64,000 nt of DNA from Thalassobacillus pellis (GCF_016908295.1 NZ_JAFBDO010000003.1:248001-312000), one strand, 5' to 3'. Positions 1 to 10,731 are shown, counted from the stretch's first letter. The notes: generated by a model not told the origin, from the letters alone. Numbers and translations: made by a program.

Positions 1-384
1 CCCCATTTTATGTACCCCTTTCCGAGGAGAGAAAAATACGTCGCCTTTTTCCTTGTATTCATGGAACAGTACTTTTGGGAGCCGGTTTCCTTTTACTTTG
101 TATACCGTTTGTTTCGTTGTGCCGTTGACTACTTGTATCCAGCCAATCGAGTCTCCGTGGTCATGAGGGGCACATTCGATGTCTGCCCAGTTCATTACAA
201 GCAGTTCTGTATTCTCATCTTTGTACAGAGCTTTACGTTGATAGGGTTTATCTTCAGGTGGATGCAGATGTTCCTCCAACTCTTCCCTTGATATTGCCAG
301 TTTATCAAGTGCTGTCTTCAAGTCTTCAGATTCAAAGGATTCCAATTTTCCCAGGACTTCTTTCGCCCGCCTCGTCAACTTCAT
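1..384 (-). CDS. Cysteine dioxygenase family protein (3' end cut by window edge)
   Basis: Minus-strand frame open from an ATG at 384 to the window edge, 128 codons, C-terminus missing. Family knowledge: type I cysteine dioxygenases are small cupins that oxidise cysteine to cysteine sulfinate with a non-haem iron. The segment around residues 71-82 (C-A-P-H-D-H-G-D-S-I-G-W) carries the HxH iron ligands (H74, H76) in the usual spacing. A GGGAG ribosome site lies about 8 bases before the ATG. Transcribed away from the neighbouring VOC gene. The frame is too short to appear as a complete ORF because it runs off the window. Confidence 0.82.
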   Translation of the reverse strand, partial: MKLTRRAKEVLGKLESFESEDLKTALDKLAISREELEEHLHPPEDKPYQRKALYKDENTELLVMNWADIECAPHDHGDSIGWIQVVNGTTKQTVYKVKGNRLPKVLFHEYKEKGDVFFSPRKGVHKMG

Positions 385-618
385 CGAGCATCTCCCTTTC
401 ACATACATCTTTCTTCATTTTAGAAAATGACACGTAAATCTAATAATCCGCCCATTTTAATGTACGGAGTAACGAAGAGAAATATCACTAAGCAAGGTAA
501 AAAATCGATGTAATCGAGCCATTTTACTGATGGGATTGTTTCGAAGGTTAGGAGGATAAACCGCCGACACAATGGAATTAAATAAAAGTGATAAAAAAAT
601 GACGGAAAGGAAGACTTT
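385..618. other. Divergent intergenic region
   Basis: Separates the cysteine dioxygenase gene (minus) from the VOC gene (plus) and should hold both promoters. I see no convincing -35/-10 pair with good spacing. A GGAAAGGAAG stretch just before 619 is the ribosome site of the VOC gene. Confidence 0.5.
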
Positions 619-1041
619 ATGAAACCAAGAATAACAGTGATTACATTAGGGGTAGATGATTTAGAAAGTGCGGTGAGATTTTACGAGGAAGGACTAGGGT
701 TGCCTACAGATGGGATAGTAGGCCAAGAATTTGAGCATGGTGCTGTTGCTTTCTTCGAATTGCAATATGGGCTGAAGCTCGCTGTCTGGAAAAGAGAGGA
801 CCTGGCCCATGAAGCTAAAGTACCGCTTGCTGCTCGAAGTGCCACTGAATTTTCGATAGGTCACAACGTTGGCAGTAAAGAGGAAGTGGACAGAGTGATT
901 GTCCAGGCGAAAAGGGCTGGAGCAGTAATTACTGATACTCCGCATGAAACCTTTTGGGGAGGGTATTCCGCTCACTTCCAGGACCTGGATGGACATCTAT
1001 GGGAGGTAGTTTGGAATCCGCATTGGGATTTAGAGGAATAA
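619..1041 (+). CDS. VOC family protein (glyoxalase/dioxygenase-like)
   Basis: 140 aa, one vicinal-oxygen-chelate repeat pair. The start (PRITVITLGVDDLESAVRFY) is the typical first beta-alpha unit with 'FYEEGLGLP', and the end (Y-S-A-H-F-Q-D-L-D-G-H-L-W-E-V) is the typical last strand with a metal-ligand-like glutamate. Such proteins bind a metal and small organic substrates; many detoxify antibiotics or aldehydes, but the substrate cannot be read here. The ATG has a GGAAAGGA site 6-12 bases upstream. Stands alone between two unrelated genes. Confidence 0.8.
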   Translation: MKPRITVITLGVDDLESAVRFYEEGLGLPTDGIVGQEFEHGAVAFFELQYGLKLAVWKREDLAHEAKVPLAARSATEFSIGHNVGSKEEVDRVIVQAKRAGAVITDTPHETFWGGYSAHFQDLDGHLWEVVWNPHWDLEE

Positions 1042-1144
1042 ATCATTACCAGGTGAACACGAACTGCAGTCATTTTTAAAGGCTGGTCTAATTTTTTGAT
1101 ACAAGCGTATGTTGTAAGAAAGTTTGTATATGGGAGGACGCCGT

Positions 1145-2113
1145 ATGTACAATCACCGGATCCGTCTCGCTGTAGCAGCATTCGCTTGTATCATTTTGAG
1201 CTTGTTTGTGGTGTTCAATTTCCATGGCATCACCGCTGAATCGGATGAACTGACGAAAAAGGAAATAATGAAAAGCATGCAAGATACCCAGGAGAAAAAT
1301 AGACAGTTGGCAGAATTTCAGAAAGAGGTTCATGCACAACTTCAAAAGAGCGGGTTTGAAGCCAATCTTTCCTTTTCAATAAACCAGGTTTTCGCAGAGG
1401 AGAAGCCTTGGATTACTGTTTGGTTGACGGAAAGAAATTATAATGCAGAAAATGTCCTGGCTGTTAAGAAGATTATTGAAAATCAAGTGGAAATCTATGA
1501 ATTAGGGGAAATCGATATTGAAGTTAAAGCGGAACGGCGGGAAGTAACGAGCAAAGAAGAGCAGGAAGAGTTAAAACTATACAGGGAATTAGCTGATATC
1601 ACAGACCAAGCACTCGGAAATGTGGAAAGCCAGATGGCCATATCCTATATAATGGCTTCTGAAACTCCGGTAATTACAATTAAAATACTGGATCCGACTG
1701 CAGACTTTGTAGAGCAGAAAACGAAAATCAAGAGAATGGTAGAGGAAGCGATCTGGAAAGAAAAAGCGCTAAAGGTTAAAGTAAAAGTCAAAAAAACGAG
1801 CAAAACAGAGAAGCTTGAAATGAAGTGGCATCCAATCTTCCGTTCTGTAAGGGAAGAAATTGGCAAGAAATTCGATGTAGTCAATGGGTTTGGTACTTCT
1901 TTTCACCCCAGCCCTTTACAAATTATCATCAAAACAGACTTGTCACAGGCTTGGTGGTCACTATGGGGGACAAAGCGTGAAGCTAAGGAAATAGAGGACT
2001 ATGTGCTCCAGGTCATCCAATTGAAAAGAGAAGATCTTAATGTAGAAGAAATACCATTTAAAATTATTATTCGTGATAAAAACCATAAGGCAATTAACAC
2101 GCATAGGGAATGA
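1145..2113 (+). CDS. Membrane-anchored DUF4030-like protein
   Basis: 322 aa. An N-terminal hydrophobic segment (about residues 7-24) acts as signal anchor, followed by a lysine/glutamate-rich soluble domain with repeated beta-alpha units ('PWITVWLTERNY', 'TPVITIKILDP', 'LQIIIKTDLS'). I believe it belongs to the DUF4030 group of Bacillus proteins, from recollection of that family; no function is known to me. The ATG at 1145 is preferred over an in-frame ATG at 1124 because GGGAGG lies 8 bases before it. No operon partners. Confidence 0.6.
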   Translation: MYNHRIRLAVAAFACIILSLFVVFNFHGITAESDELTKKEIMKSMQDTQEKNRQLAEFQKEVHAQLQKSGFEANLSFSINQVFAEEKPWITVWLTERNYNAENVLAVKKIIENQVEIYELGEIDIEVKAERREVTSKEEQEELKLYRELADITDQALGNVESQMAISYIMASETPVITIKILDPTADFVEQKTKIKRMVEEAIWKEKALKVKVKVKKTSKTEKLEMKWHPIFRSVREEIGKKFDVVNGFGTSFHPSPLQIIIKTDLSQAWWSLWGTKREAKEIEDYVLQVIQLKREDLNVEEIPFKIIIRDKNHKAINTHRE

Positions 2114-2429
2114 TTAACTCCATTTTCAAGGAAGAAAAAATCGCAAACTTAAGTTCGTTTTGAGATGTATTCGAATGGGTAAAAGTACCAGTAAGGAACG
2201 GCGGAGACCCCCTAGTGGATATTTGATAAATTTTTATGATTAAACCTTAAGAAAGCTGTCAGAAATATGTTGGATGTTTGTTGTAAACCCTTACAAAGAT
2301 TGAGCGACAACATTTGACAATACTTGTCAGAATTTTATGATAAAAAGAATTGTAATCGTATAAGTAACATTTTATGCTAGTATTATGAACAATTTTGAAA
2401 CATTCTGATAGAGAGAGAGGAGTGATAGT
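2114..2429 (+). promoter_or_regulatory. Promoter region of the glycogen operon
   Basis: 316 bases without a gene. A sigma-A type promoter is readable: TTGACA at 2314-2319, 16-base spacer, TATGAT at 2336-2341, about 88 bases before the GTG of glgB. The leader is AT-rich. B. subtilis glg genes are known to be expressed in sporulation under sigma-E; I do not see a clear sigma-E promoter, so control may differ here. Nothing else recognised. Confidence 0.6.
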
Positions 2430-4346
2430 GTGATAGATGATACTGTATTAGAACATGATGTTTATTTATTCCATCAGGGGAACCTTCGTTATAGCTATCA
2501 GCTTCTCGGTGCACATGCGGATACACAAGATGGAATACCAGGCATTAGATTTGCTGTTTGGGCGCCGCATGGCGAACAAGTCAGTGTGGTCGGTGATTTC
2601 AATGACTGGGACGGCCGCCGTCACCCGATGAAGAAGTTGAATGAAAATGGCATCTGGTACACCTTTATCCCCCACCTCAAAAAGGGTACCGTCTATAAGT
2701 ATGAAATCCTCACCCCGCACGGACATCTGAGGCTTAAAGCAGATCCGTACGGTTTCTCCAGTGAATTGCGTCCTGCCACAGCCTCCGTCGTCCATCCGCT
2801 TGATGGGTATGAATGGAATGATGAGTTATGGATGAAACGACGGCAAGAAATGAATCTCTATGAATCTCCCATTTCCATTTATGAGCTTCACTTAGGATCA
2901 TGGAAAAATATTGAGCCGGAAGTTTTCTATAATTACCGGGAGTATGCGGATGAGGTCATTCCTTATGTCAAGGAGCTCGGTTATACACACATTGAATTGC
3001 TGCCGATTACGGAACATCCATTTGATCGTTCCTGGGGCTACCAGACAACGGGATACTATGCAGTGACTTCTCGATATGGGACGCCTGATGACTTCCGTTA
3101 TTTTGTTGATCAATGCCACCAACACGGCATCGGGGTCATACTCGACTGGGTGCCGGGGCATTTCTGTAAGGATGAACACGGACTCAGAAGATTCGATGGG
3201 GAAGCCCTCTACGAATATGAAAATCCTCTTAAAGCGGAAAAACCCCAGTGGGGTACGCTAACCTTCGATTTCGGCCGCAATGAGGTGCAAAGCTTTCTGA
3301 TTTCCAATGCTATTTATTGGCTGAAGGAATACCACCTGGACGGTCTTCGCGTCGATGCTGTCGCAAGCATGCTTTATCTCGATTTCGGCAAGGAAGATAG
3401 TGAATGGGAAGCGAATGAATATGGAGGGAGAGAAAACATTGAGGCTATTTCCTTTATCAAAAAAATGAATGAAGCGATTTTCGAGGAAGTGCCTGATGTC
3501 CTTATGATGGCGGAAGAATCAACCTCCTATCCACTCGTCAGTTCTCCGACTTATATTGGGGGACTAGGGTTTAACTATAAATGGAACATGGGCTGGATGA
3601 ATGACATGCTCCGTTATATGGAAATGGATCCTATCCATAGGAAGTATAATCATAATTTGATTACCTTTTCGTTGTTCTACGCTTTTTCCGAAAATTTCGT
3701 TCTGCCGATATCTCATGATGAAGTAGTGCACGGAAAAAAGTCACTGCTGAATAAAATGCCAGGGGATTACTGGCAGAAATTCGCAAATCTACGCGCATTT
3801 CTGGCATTCATGTATGCCCATCCCGGGAAAAAGTTATTGTTCATGGGTTCGGAATTCGGCCAGTTCGATGAGTGGAAAGACCTGGAGGACATCGATTGGG
3901 AGCTGCTTGAATACGACTCACACGCAGCTGCTTTGAACTATACAAAGCAGCTTCATCAGCTTTACAAGGACATGCCGGCCCTATGGGAGCTGGATCATGA
4001 TGAACGAGGCTTTACTTGGATCGACCCTAATAATTTTGAACAAAGTATCATTTCCTTTACGCGGAATAGCCGTCAGGAAAAAGATCAATTGATCGTTGTA
4101 TGTAACTTCACTCCAGTCGTCTATCACGACTATAAGGTAGGAGTCCCTAAAGAAGGCGAATATAAAGAAATCTTTACAAGTGATGCTGCACATTTTGGCG
4201 GTTCCGGGCAGACGAATGGCCTGCCGCTGAAGACCAATCCAGAACCATGGCAAGGGCAGGATCAGCACATAACAATGACCATCCCGCCACTTGCGGTCAG
4301 TTTTCTAAAATATACGAACTCAAAAAAGGAGGAGACTCATGAATAA
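2430..4346 (+). CDS. glgB: 1,4-alpha-glucan branching enzyme
   Basis: 638 aa, usual length for bacterial GlgB. Forms alpha-1,6 branches in glycogen by transferring alpha-1,4 segments. N-terminal CBM48 domain (about 30-120, with '[22 protein letters not shown]'-type start), then the GH13 barrel. Catalytic residues are readable: nucleophile D309 in 'DGLRVDA', acid/base E362 in 'MMAEEST', third aspartate D430 in 'SHDEVVHG'. Starts with GTG after GAGAGAGGAG. First gene of the operon; its 3' end overlaps glgC by 8 bases, which suggests translational coupling. Confidence 0.97.
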   Translation: MIDDTVLEHDVYLFHQGNLRYSYQLLGAHADTQDGIPGIRFAVWAPHGEQVSVVGDFNDWDGRRHPMKKLNENGIWYTFIPHLKKGTVYKYEILTPHGHLRLKADPYGFSSELRPATASVVHPLDGYEWNDELWMKRRQEMNLYESPISIYELHLGSWKNIEPEVFYNYREYADEVIPYVKELGYTHIELLPITEHPFDRSWGYQTTGYYAVTSRYGTPDDFRYFVDQCHQHGIGVILDWVPGHFCKDEHGLRRFDGEALYEYENPLKAEKPQWGTLTFDFGRNEVQSFLISNAIYWLKEYHLDGLRVDAVASMLYLDFGKEDSEWEANEYGGRENIEAISFIKKMNEAIFEEVPDVLMMAEESTSYPLVSSPTYIGGLGFNYKWNMGWMNDMLRYMEMDPIHRKYNHNLITFSLFYAFSENFVLPISHDEVVHGKKSLLNKMPGDYWQKFANLRAFLAFMYAHPGKKLLFMGSEFGQFDEWKDLEDIDWELLEYDSHAAALNYTKQLHQLYKDMPALWELDHDERGFTWIDPNNFEQSIISFTRNSRQEKDQLIVVCNFTPVVYHDYKVGVPKEGEYKEIFTSDAAHFGGSGQTNGLPLKTNPEPWQGQDQHITMTIPPLAVSFLKYTNSKKEETHE

Positions 4347-5502
4347 AGAATGTGTTGCCATGCTTTTAGCTGGTGGACAGGGTACCAGACTCAAATCATT
4401 GACCAAGCAGATCGCCAAGCCTGCTGTTTATTTTGGGGGGAAATATCGGATCATTGATTTTCCTCTAAGTAACTGTACCAATTCTGGCATTGATACGGTT
4501 GGAGTGCTGACGCAGTATGAACCGCTCATTTTAAATGATTATATTGGAATCGGTTCTTCCTGGGATTTGGATCGTAAATACGGCGGGGTATCCGTACTGC
4601 CGCCCTATATGCAGTCAGAAGGCGGCGGCTGGTACACTGGTACGGCAAATGCCATTTATCGGAACATAAAATTTTTGAATCAGTATAATCCCGAGCATGT
4701 CCTCGTGTTATCAGGGGACCACATATACAAAATGGATTACGGCAAAATGCTTGATTACCATAAGGAAACCGGAGCTGATGCGACGATATCAGTCATCCAG
4801 GTGCCATGGGAGGAAGCAAGCCGCTTCGGTCTCATGAATACTGACGGGGAAGGCGTCATCACGGAATTTGATGAAAAACCGCCTAACCCTCGAAGCAATC
4901 TGGCTTCCATGGGAGTTTACATTTTCCGCTGGGATGTACTGAAACAATACTTGATTGAGGACAATCAAAATGGCGAATCCTCCAATGATTTCGGAAAGGA
5001 TATTATCCCTGCCCTATTGAATGATTACCGAAAACTGATGGCTTACAAATTTGAAGGGTACTGGAAGGACGTCGGAACAGTCGATAGTCTGTGGGAAGCA
5101 AACATGGACTTACTGAAAGAAGAGCCAGAACTGAATTTGAACGATTATTCCTGGCGAATTTATTCCAAAAACCCGAACCAGCCTGCACAATATATCGCGC
5201 AGAGTGCAAAGGTTTCGAATTCCCTAATCAATGAAGGATGCCGGATTTATGGGACAGTCGATACGTCTATTTTATTCTACGGGGTTAGAACAGAAGAAGG
5301 CTCACTTGTTAAGGATTCTGTCATCATGCCGAATGTAAAAATTGGAAAGAACGCCACTATCCACCGTGCCATTATTTCAGAAGGCACTGTCATTGAAGAC
5401 GGTGCAGTCATCGGTGATCCGTCACCGGAAAGCGAAATCACATTGATTGCAAGAGAAGGCACTGTTATGGCGAAGAGTTATATGCATGAAACTATCAAGT
5501 AA
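4339..5502 (+). CDS. glgC: Glucose-1-phosphate adenylyltransferase, catalytic subunit
   Basis: 387 aa. Makes ADP-glucose from glucose-1-phosphate and ATP, the committed step of glycogen synthesis. The N-terminal nucleotidyltransferase motif [11 protein letters not shown] followed by 'AKPAV' and 'DFPLSNC' is intact, '[10 protein letters not shown]' gives the metal-binding aspartate, and 'EFDEKP' the sugar-phosphate site. The C-terminal 100 residues are hexapeptide left-handed beta-helix. Its ATG lies inside the end of glgB, with AAAGGAGGA inside glgB as ribosome site. Followed by the related but divergent glgD. Confidence 0.97.
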   Translation: MNKECVAMLLAGGQGTRLKSLTKQIAKPAVYFGGKYRIIDFPLSNCTNSGIDTVGVLTQYEPLILNDYIGIGSSWDLDRKYGGVSVLPPYMQSEGGGWYTGTANAIYRNIKFLNQYNPEHVLVLSGDHIYKMDYGKMLDYHKETGADATISVIQVPWEEASRFGLMNTDGEGVITEFDEKPPNPRSNLASMGVYIFRWDVLKQYLIEDNQNGESSNDFGKDIIPALLNDYRKLMAYKFEGYWKDVGTVDSLWEANMDLLKEEPELNLNDYSWRIYSKNPNQPAQYIAQSAKVSNSLINEGCRIYGTVDTSILFYGVRTEEGSLVKDSVIMPNVKIGKNATIHRAIISEGTVIEDGAVIGDPSPESEITLIAREGTVMAKSYMHETIK

Positions 5503-5512
5503 GGAGGATACC

Positions 5513-6619
5513 ATGGATAGAATAGCAGGCATTATAAATTTAGATCATGAACAGGATGTATTAGATGAACTCACTTATTTCCGATGCAGTGCCGCAGTCC
5601 CGTTTGCCGGCCGCTACCGGATGATAGACTTTGCGATTTCCAATATGGCGAATTCCCGGATAGATTCCGTTGCCGTATTTGCCCGGAGGAAATACCGTTC
5701 TTTAATGGACCATTTAGAGCAGGGAAAGTACTGGGATTTGGATCGCAAACGGGGAGGGTTGTTTATTCTTCCTCCTGACTGGAATGACCCGACGGATATA
5801 TCTAAAGGTGATCTTCAGCATTTCCACAATAATATCGACTTCATCACGCGCACACTGGCTGATTATGTGGTGGTTACCGGAACACAGAATATCTGCAATA
5901 TCAATTACGAGAATGTCCTTCGCGAACACAAGGAATCAGGTGCTGATGTGACTGTCGTCTATAAAAAAGTGGAAGAACTATACCCGGAATTTCGCCGCTC
6001 CCACAAGCTGGACATTGATGAAAACCAGCGAGTGACTGCTATCCATAACGATCAGCACAATAACAATGTCTATATGGATATGTACATTATCGAAAAAAAC
6101 TATCTTTACGGATTGATAGAAGACTGTATCGCTCATGGCTGTTCTCATTTCTTTCTGGACGGCATTAAAGGGCGGCTTCCGGATATCAACATCCACGCCT
6201 ATGAATATAGCGGAGGGCATGCACTGATCAATTCGGTAGAAAGTTATTACAGACATAGTTTTAACCTGCTGGATGAAAGCGAACACGATCGCCTTTTCAA
6301 AGAGGAATCACCGATACTCACTAAAGTGAAGAATGAAGCACCTTCGAAATACCTGGAGAGCTCCGAGGTGAAAAATTCGCTCGTAGCGAATGGCTGTGTC
6401 ATTGGCGGTGATGTAGAAGACAGCATCTTGTTCCGTGGCGTCAAAGTCGAAAAAGGGGCAGTAATCAGGAACTCGGTGATCATGCAGCGTTGTGAAATCG
6501 ATAGTAATGCGGTTCTCGAGAACGTCATTTTAGATAAGGACTGCAGGATATCTAATGGCCGCACATTAGTCGGAGCACCGGAGAAACCGTTCGTTCTAGC
6601 AAAACGGAATACGATGTAA
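5513..6619 (+). CDS. glgD: Glycogen biosynthesis protein GlgD (non-catalytic GlgC paralogue)
   Basis: 368 aa, same fold as GlgC, but the N-terminus ('MDRIAGIINLDHEQDVL') lacks the GGxGxRL nucleotide loop of GlgC. In Bacillaceae GlgD is known as the partner that activates GlgC in a heteromeric enzyme. The ATG at 5513 has AAGGAGGA 5-11 bases upstream and lies 10 bases after the glgC stop; an upstream in-frame start at 5447 would overlap glgC and has no ribosome site. C-terminal beta-helix repeats are present. Confidence 0.93.
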   Translation: MDRIAGIINLDHEQDVLDELTYFRCSAAVPFAGRYRMIDFAISNMANSRIDSVAVFARRKYRSLMDHLEQGKYWDLDRKRGGLFILPPDWNDPTDISKGDLQHFHNNIDFITRTLADYVVVTGTQNICNINYENVLREHKESGADVTVVYKKVEELYPEFRRSHKLDIDENQRVTAIHNDQHNNNVYMDMYIIEKNYLYGLIEDCIAHGCSHFFLDGIKGRLPDINIHAYEYSGGHALINSVESYYRHSFNLLDESEHDRLFKEESPILTKVKNEAPSKYLESSEVKNSLVANGCVIGGDVEDSILFRGVKVEKGAVIRNSVIMQRCEIDSNAVLENVILDKDCRISNGRTLVGAPEKPFVLAKRNTM

Positions 6620-6630
6620 CGTAAAGTTAC

Positions 6631-6672
6631 AAGGACTGTCCGAATAATTGTTTTTCTGGCAGTCCTTTTTAC
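6631..6672 (+). terminator. Intra-operon terminator-like hairpin after glgD
   Basis: AAGGACTG(T)CC at 6631-6641 pairs with GGCAGTCCTT at 6658-6667, followed by a T tract. Lies between glgD and glgA, so it probably lowers readthrough or marks the end of a glgBCD transcript. Confidence 0.7.
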
Positions 6673-6815
6673 TAAACTTTTATACTATAATAATTATATA
6701 AATGAATGAATGATGGATAATTATTACTAGTACTTGTGAAATGATCGGTGTTTAGATATCTGGAAAATTCCATGAAACTTTTAAAAGAAATTGTTCTGGA
6801 GGAGTGAATAAAATT

Positions 6816-8246
6816 ATGAATATATTAATGATAGGATCGGAATGTACCCCATTTATCAAAACAGGAGGACTTGCGGACGTATTAGGTTCACTGCCTCAAG
6901 CCCTGCAAGCAGAAGGGGAAGAAGTGCGTATTGTCCTGCCGAAATACGAAAATATTTCAGATGATTGGAAAGGACAGATGTATCACCTGGACGAACTGAC
7001 AGTACAGATGGGCTGGCGTAATCAATATGCTGGTGTGGAATATATCGAATACAATGGTGTTCCGGTTTATTTTATTGATAATGAATATTACTTCAAGCGA
7101 TCAAATCTGTATGGTTACGACGATGAGGCGGAGCGGTTTGTATTCTTTAACCGTGCAGTCATGGAAATGGTAAGGAAACTGGACTGGAAACCGGATATCC
7201 TTCATTGCCACGATTGGCAGACGGGGCTGATACCTGTATTCTTACATACTCATTACCGGGAGGACCCTGCTTTTGAAGATATGAAAACGGTCTTCACTAT
7301 CCACAACCTGAAGTACCAGGGTATATTTGCTTCCTCTGTCCTGCATGATTTGATGGATTTAGATGAGCGCATGATGACGCCGGATGGACTGGAGTTCTTC
7401 GGAGACATCAATTTTATGAAAGGTGCCCTTAATTTTGTTGATCATATTACAACTGTCAGTGAAACTTACGCAAATGAGATTCAAACCCCTTATTATGGGG
7501 AAAACTTAGACGGGGTACTTCGGAGTAAGTCTGACAGACTGTCTGGAATAGTCAACGGCATTGATGACAAAGCGTATAATCCTATGGCGGATGATTCCAT
7601 CGCATTTCCTTACCGGAGTTCATTGCTGAAGAAATGTCAGAATAAAATGTGGCTGCAGGAACGCCTGGAGCTGCCTGTCCGCAAAGATGTACCCATGATC
7701 GGTATAGTATCGCGGCTTGTCGAACAAAAAGGGTTTGACCTTGTCGCGCGGATTATTGATGAAATTTTGTCTACAGAGGATATACAACTCGTAATTTTGG
7801 GTACAGGTGAATATGATTATGAACAAATGTTCCAGTGGGCACAATCGAAGTATCCGACGAAGTTGTCCGCGAATATCATGTTCAGTGAACCACTCTCCCG
7901 TCAGGTATACGCAGCAAGCGACATGTTTCTGATGCCATCTCGGTTTGAACCGTGTGGAATCGGGCAATTGATCGCACTTCGTTATCTTGCTGCACCGATT
8001 GTCCGGGAAACAGGAGGACTGGTTGATACAGTCAAACCATTCCACGAAAAAACTGGAGAAGGAAATGGCTTCACATTCACCAATTACAATGCCCATGACA
8101 TGCTGTTTACGTTACGTCGGGCAATAGAATTTTATCACGACAAGGATACATGGAAAAAATTAATCAAGAACATCACGAAAAGTCAGTTTCCATGGAAGTA
8201 CTCCGCGCGTAGATATGTTGAGGTCTATCAATCAACGTTTGAGTAG
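6816..8246 (+). CDS. glgA: Glycogen synthase (ADP-glucose dependent, GT5)
   Basis: 476 aa, close to the usual 475-485. Elongates alpha-1,4-glucan from ADP-glucose. The N-terminal 'SECTPFIKTGGLADV' contains the K-x-G-G-L ADP-glucose motif (K15). The GT-B C-terminal domain shows 'VSRLVEQKGFDL' and the E-x7-E-type stretch 'PSRFEPCGIGQLIALRY'. The ATG at 6816 fits family N-termini and has GGAGGAG about 12 bases upstream; an in-frame GTG at 6804 would overlap that site. A 196-base gap with a hairpin separates it from glgD. Confidence 0.95.
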   Translation: MNILMIGSECTPFIKTGGLADVLGSLPQALQAEGEEVRIVLPKYENISDDWKGQMYHLDELTVQMGWRNQYAGVEYIEYNGVPVYFIDNEYYFKRSNLYGYDDEAERFVFFNRAVMEMVRKLDWKPDILHCHDWQTGLIPVFLHTHYREDPAFEDMKTVFTIHNLKYQGIFASSVLHDLMDLDERMMTPDGLEFFGDINFMKGALNFVDHITTVSETYANEIQTPYYGENLDGVLRSKSDRLSGIVNGIDDKAYNPMADDSIAFPYRSSLLKKCQNKMWLQERLELPVRKDVPMIGIVSRLVEQKGFDLVARIIDEILSTEDIQLVILGTGEYDYEQMFQWAQSKYPTKLSANIMFSEPLSRQVYAASDMFLMPSRFEPCGIGQLIALRYLAAPIVRETGGLVDTVKPFHEKTGEGNGFTFTNYNAHDMLFTLRRAIEFYHDKDTWKKLIKNITKSQFPWKYSARRYVEVYQSTFE

Positions 8247-8271
8247 TGGAGCATGAATGGAGGAAAACGGA

Positions 8272-10710
8272 ATGTTCAGCGACAAAGAGGAATTCAAAGA
8301 GGCATTTTCCCAGAAGCTAGCAGCAAAGCTCGGAAAAGAAGTAGAATCGGCCACAGAGGTTGATGCATATCGTGCTCTTGGATCGCTGCTTCGTGAAAAG
8401 ATCAGTACAAACTGGCTGAAGACGAATCAGGAATACGAACAGAATAAGCAGAAGCAAGTCTATTATTTTTCAATGGAGTTCCTAATGGGGCGCCTGCTAG
8501 GGAATAACCTGCTCAATATGAATGTGTTAGGCCTGGTCCATGATGGGCTGAAGGATTTGGGATTTGACCTAACAGCGCTGGAAGAGGAAGAAAATGATGC
8601 CGGACTTGGTAATGGAGGGCTTGGCCGTTTGGCAGCCTGTTTCCTTGATTCCCTGGCATCATCAGGGCTTGCCGGTCATGGCTATGGAATCAGGTATCGT
8701 TATGGTATGTTCGATCAGCGCATCATCGATGGTAATCAGGTGGAGTTCCCAGACTTGTGGCTTTCTAAGGAATTTGTATGGGAGGTCTGCCGGCCGGAGG
8801 AATCAGTGGAGGTACGTTTCGGAGGACATGTTTCCTCGAGCAAGGATGAAGATGGTATCTTGCATTTTGATCACCACGATTATGAAAAAGTGCAGGCTGT
8901 CCCATATGATGTTCCGGTTGTCGGTTATGGGAATGACACTGTCAACACACTTCGATTATGGTCTGTAGAGGCAACCGTTGATGATACGTATAATCAGGCT
9001 GCCAAACTCAACGAATTTGGTAATTTTCTTGGGCATAAACGGTCGCTTGAAGCGATATCGGAATTTTTATATCCTGATGATTCCCACGAGGAAGGAAAAA
9101 GACTGCGACTGAAGCAGGAATATTTCCTGGTCTCAGCAGGTGTACAAAGTGCCGTACGTGCATTCGAACGCCTCGAACTGCCATGGGAAGCTTTTCCGGA
9201 CAAAGTAGCCTTGCATATTAACGATACGCATCCAGCTATGGTAATCCCGGAATTGATGCGGGTACTGATGGATGATAAACAGCTTGGCTGGAAGGAAGCA
9301 TGGAAAATTACTCAGGCTTCTGTTTCCTATACGAACCATACGACATTGAGCGAAGCCCTTGAATCATGGCCGGTCGATATGGTGAGAAACCTGCTTCCAA
9401 GAATTTTCATGATTATTGAGGAAATCAACGAGCGGTTTTGCCAGTCTTTATGGAAGGAGTATCCTGGTGAATTTGACAGGATTGCCAAGCTTGCCATTAT
9501 TGCGGATGGCTGGGTAAAGATGGCCCACCTTTCTATTGTAGGAAGTCACAAGGTGAACGGTGTGGCAAAGCTCCATACGGAAATTCTGAAAAAACGGGAA
9601 ATGAAAATTTTTTACGAAACATTCCCGGAACGCTTCAACAACAAGACGAATGGCATTACTCATAGACGCTGGCTGATGCATGCCAACCAGCCGCTCTCAA
9701 AGAAAATCACGGAAGCTATCGGTGATACGTGGATCGAACAGCCCATCCGTCTGGAGGATCTGTTGAAATACCAGAATGACAATGCTTTTTTAGACAGTTT
9801 GTATGCGATCAAACAGCAGAATAAAAAACTGCTTGCATCTTGGATCAAAGAACAGCACGATATTGCGATTGACCCTGCGTCCATTTTTGATGTCCATATA
9901 AAACGGCTGCATGGGTATAAGCGCCAGTTGCTGAACGCTCTTCATATCATGTATTTATATAATCGTTTAAAAATAGACTCAAATTTTGATATGATGCCGC
10001 GCACCTTTATTTTCGGGGCAAAAGCGGCACAGGGATATCATTACGCGAAGAAAATCATCAAGCTTATCAATACGATTGCTGATGTAGTGAATAATGACGA
10101 AGAAATCAACGATCGTTTGAAGGTTGTTTTCCTGCCGAACTATTCTGTATCCATGGCAGAAAAAATCATACCGGCTACGAATGTAAGCGAGCAGATTTCC
10201 ACTGCAAGCAAGGAAGCATCAGGTACCGGAAACATGAAACTGATGATGAACGGAGCCGTTACCCTGGGAACAATGGATGGAGCAAATGTCGAAATTCATG
10301 ACCTGGTTGGAGATGAAAATATCTACACATTTGGTCTAAGCTCGGAGGAAGTGCTGGAATACTATCGGAATGGCGGCTATTCCTCAAGGCAGGTTTACGA
10401 CAATAACGAAACGATCCGTAACACAGTGGACCAGTTGATTCATTACAGCCCATTTTCTAAAGGGGAAAGGGAATTTCAGGATATCTACGATTCACTGGTC
10501 CACCATAATGATGAATTCTTTGTTTTAAAAGATTTTGAAAGTTATGTGGCAGCACAGGAGAAAATTAACCATGATTATCAGCTTAAGAGAGATTGGAGCA
10601 GAAAAAGTCTCGTAAACATAGCTCATTCAGGCATTTTCTCAAGTGACCGGACCATTCAGGAATATGCGTCAGAAATTTGGGGAATTCAACCGGTGAGCAT
10701 GTTAAGTTAA
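8272..10710 (+). CDS. glgP: Glycogen phosphorylase (GT35)
   Basis: 812 aa. Releases glucose-1-phosphate from glycogen chain ends using phosphate and pyridoxal phosphate. The PLP-binding lysine is K656 in 'SGTGNMK', and the glucan/phosphate site 'THRRWL' is present. The start 'MFSDKEEFKEAF' at 8272 has GGAGG 8 bases upstream; an in-frame ATG at 8257 lies on top of that site and is less likely. Starts about 25 bases after glgA and is followed at 21 bases by a GH13 gene, so synthesis and breakdown enzymes share an operon. Confidence 0.95.
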   Translation: MFSDKEEFKEAFSQKLAAKLGKEVESATEVDAYRALGSLLREKISTNWLKTNQEYEQNKQKQVYYFSMEFLMGRLLGNNLLNMNVLGLVHDGLKDLGFDLTALEEEENDAGLGNGGLGRLAACFLDSLASSGLAGHGYGIRYRYGMFDQRIIDGNQVEFPDLWLSKEFVWEVCRPEESVEVRFGGHVSSSKDEDGILHFDHHDYEKVQAVPYDVPVVGYGNDTVNTLRLWSVEATVDDTYNQAAKLNEFGNFLGHKRSLEAISEFLYPDDSHEEGKRLRLKQEYFLVSAGVQSAVRAFERLELPWEAFPDKVALHINDTHPAMVIPELMRVLMDDKQLGWKEAWKITQASVSYTNHTTLSEALESWPVDMVRNLLPRIFMIIEEINERFCQSLWKEYPGEFDRIAKLAIIADGWVKMAHLSIVGSHKVNGVAKLHTEILKKREMKIFYETFPERFNNKTNGITHRRWLMHANQPLSKKITEAIGDTWIEQPIRLEDLLKYQNDNAFLDSLYAIKQQNKKLLASWIKEQHDIAIDPASIFDVHIKRLHGYKRQLLNALHIMYLYNRLKIDSNFDMMPRTFIFGAKAAQGYHYAKKIIKLINTIADVVNNDEEINDRLKVVFLPNYSVSMAEKIIPATNVSEQISTASKEASGTGNMKLMMNGAVTLGTMDGANVEIHDLVGDENIYTFGLSSEEVLEYYRNGGYSSRQVYDNNETIRNTVDQLIHYSPFSKGEREFQDIYDSLVHHNDEFFVLKDFESYVAAQEKINHDYQLKRDWSRKSLVNIAHSGIFSSDRTIQEYASEIWGIQPVSMLS

Positions 10711-10731
10711 TAGGGTGAAGGAGGACTTTCA

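Noticed and set aside
572-622. A 16-codon ORF ahead of the VOC gene whose stop overlaps the VOC ATG.
   Set aside because: The AGGAGG before it lies 16 bases from its ATG, too far for efficient initiation; the VOC gene has its own site. Likely chance.
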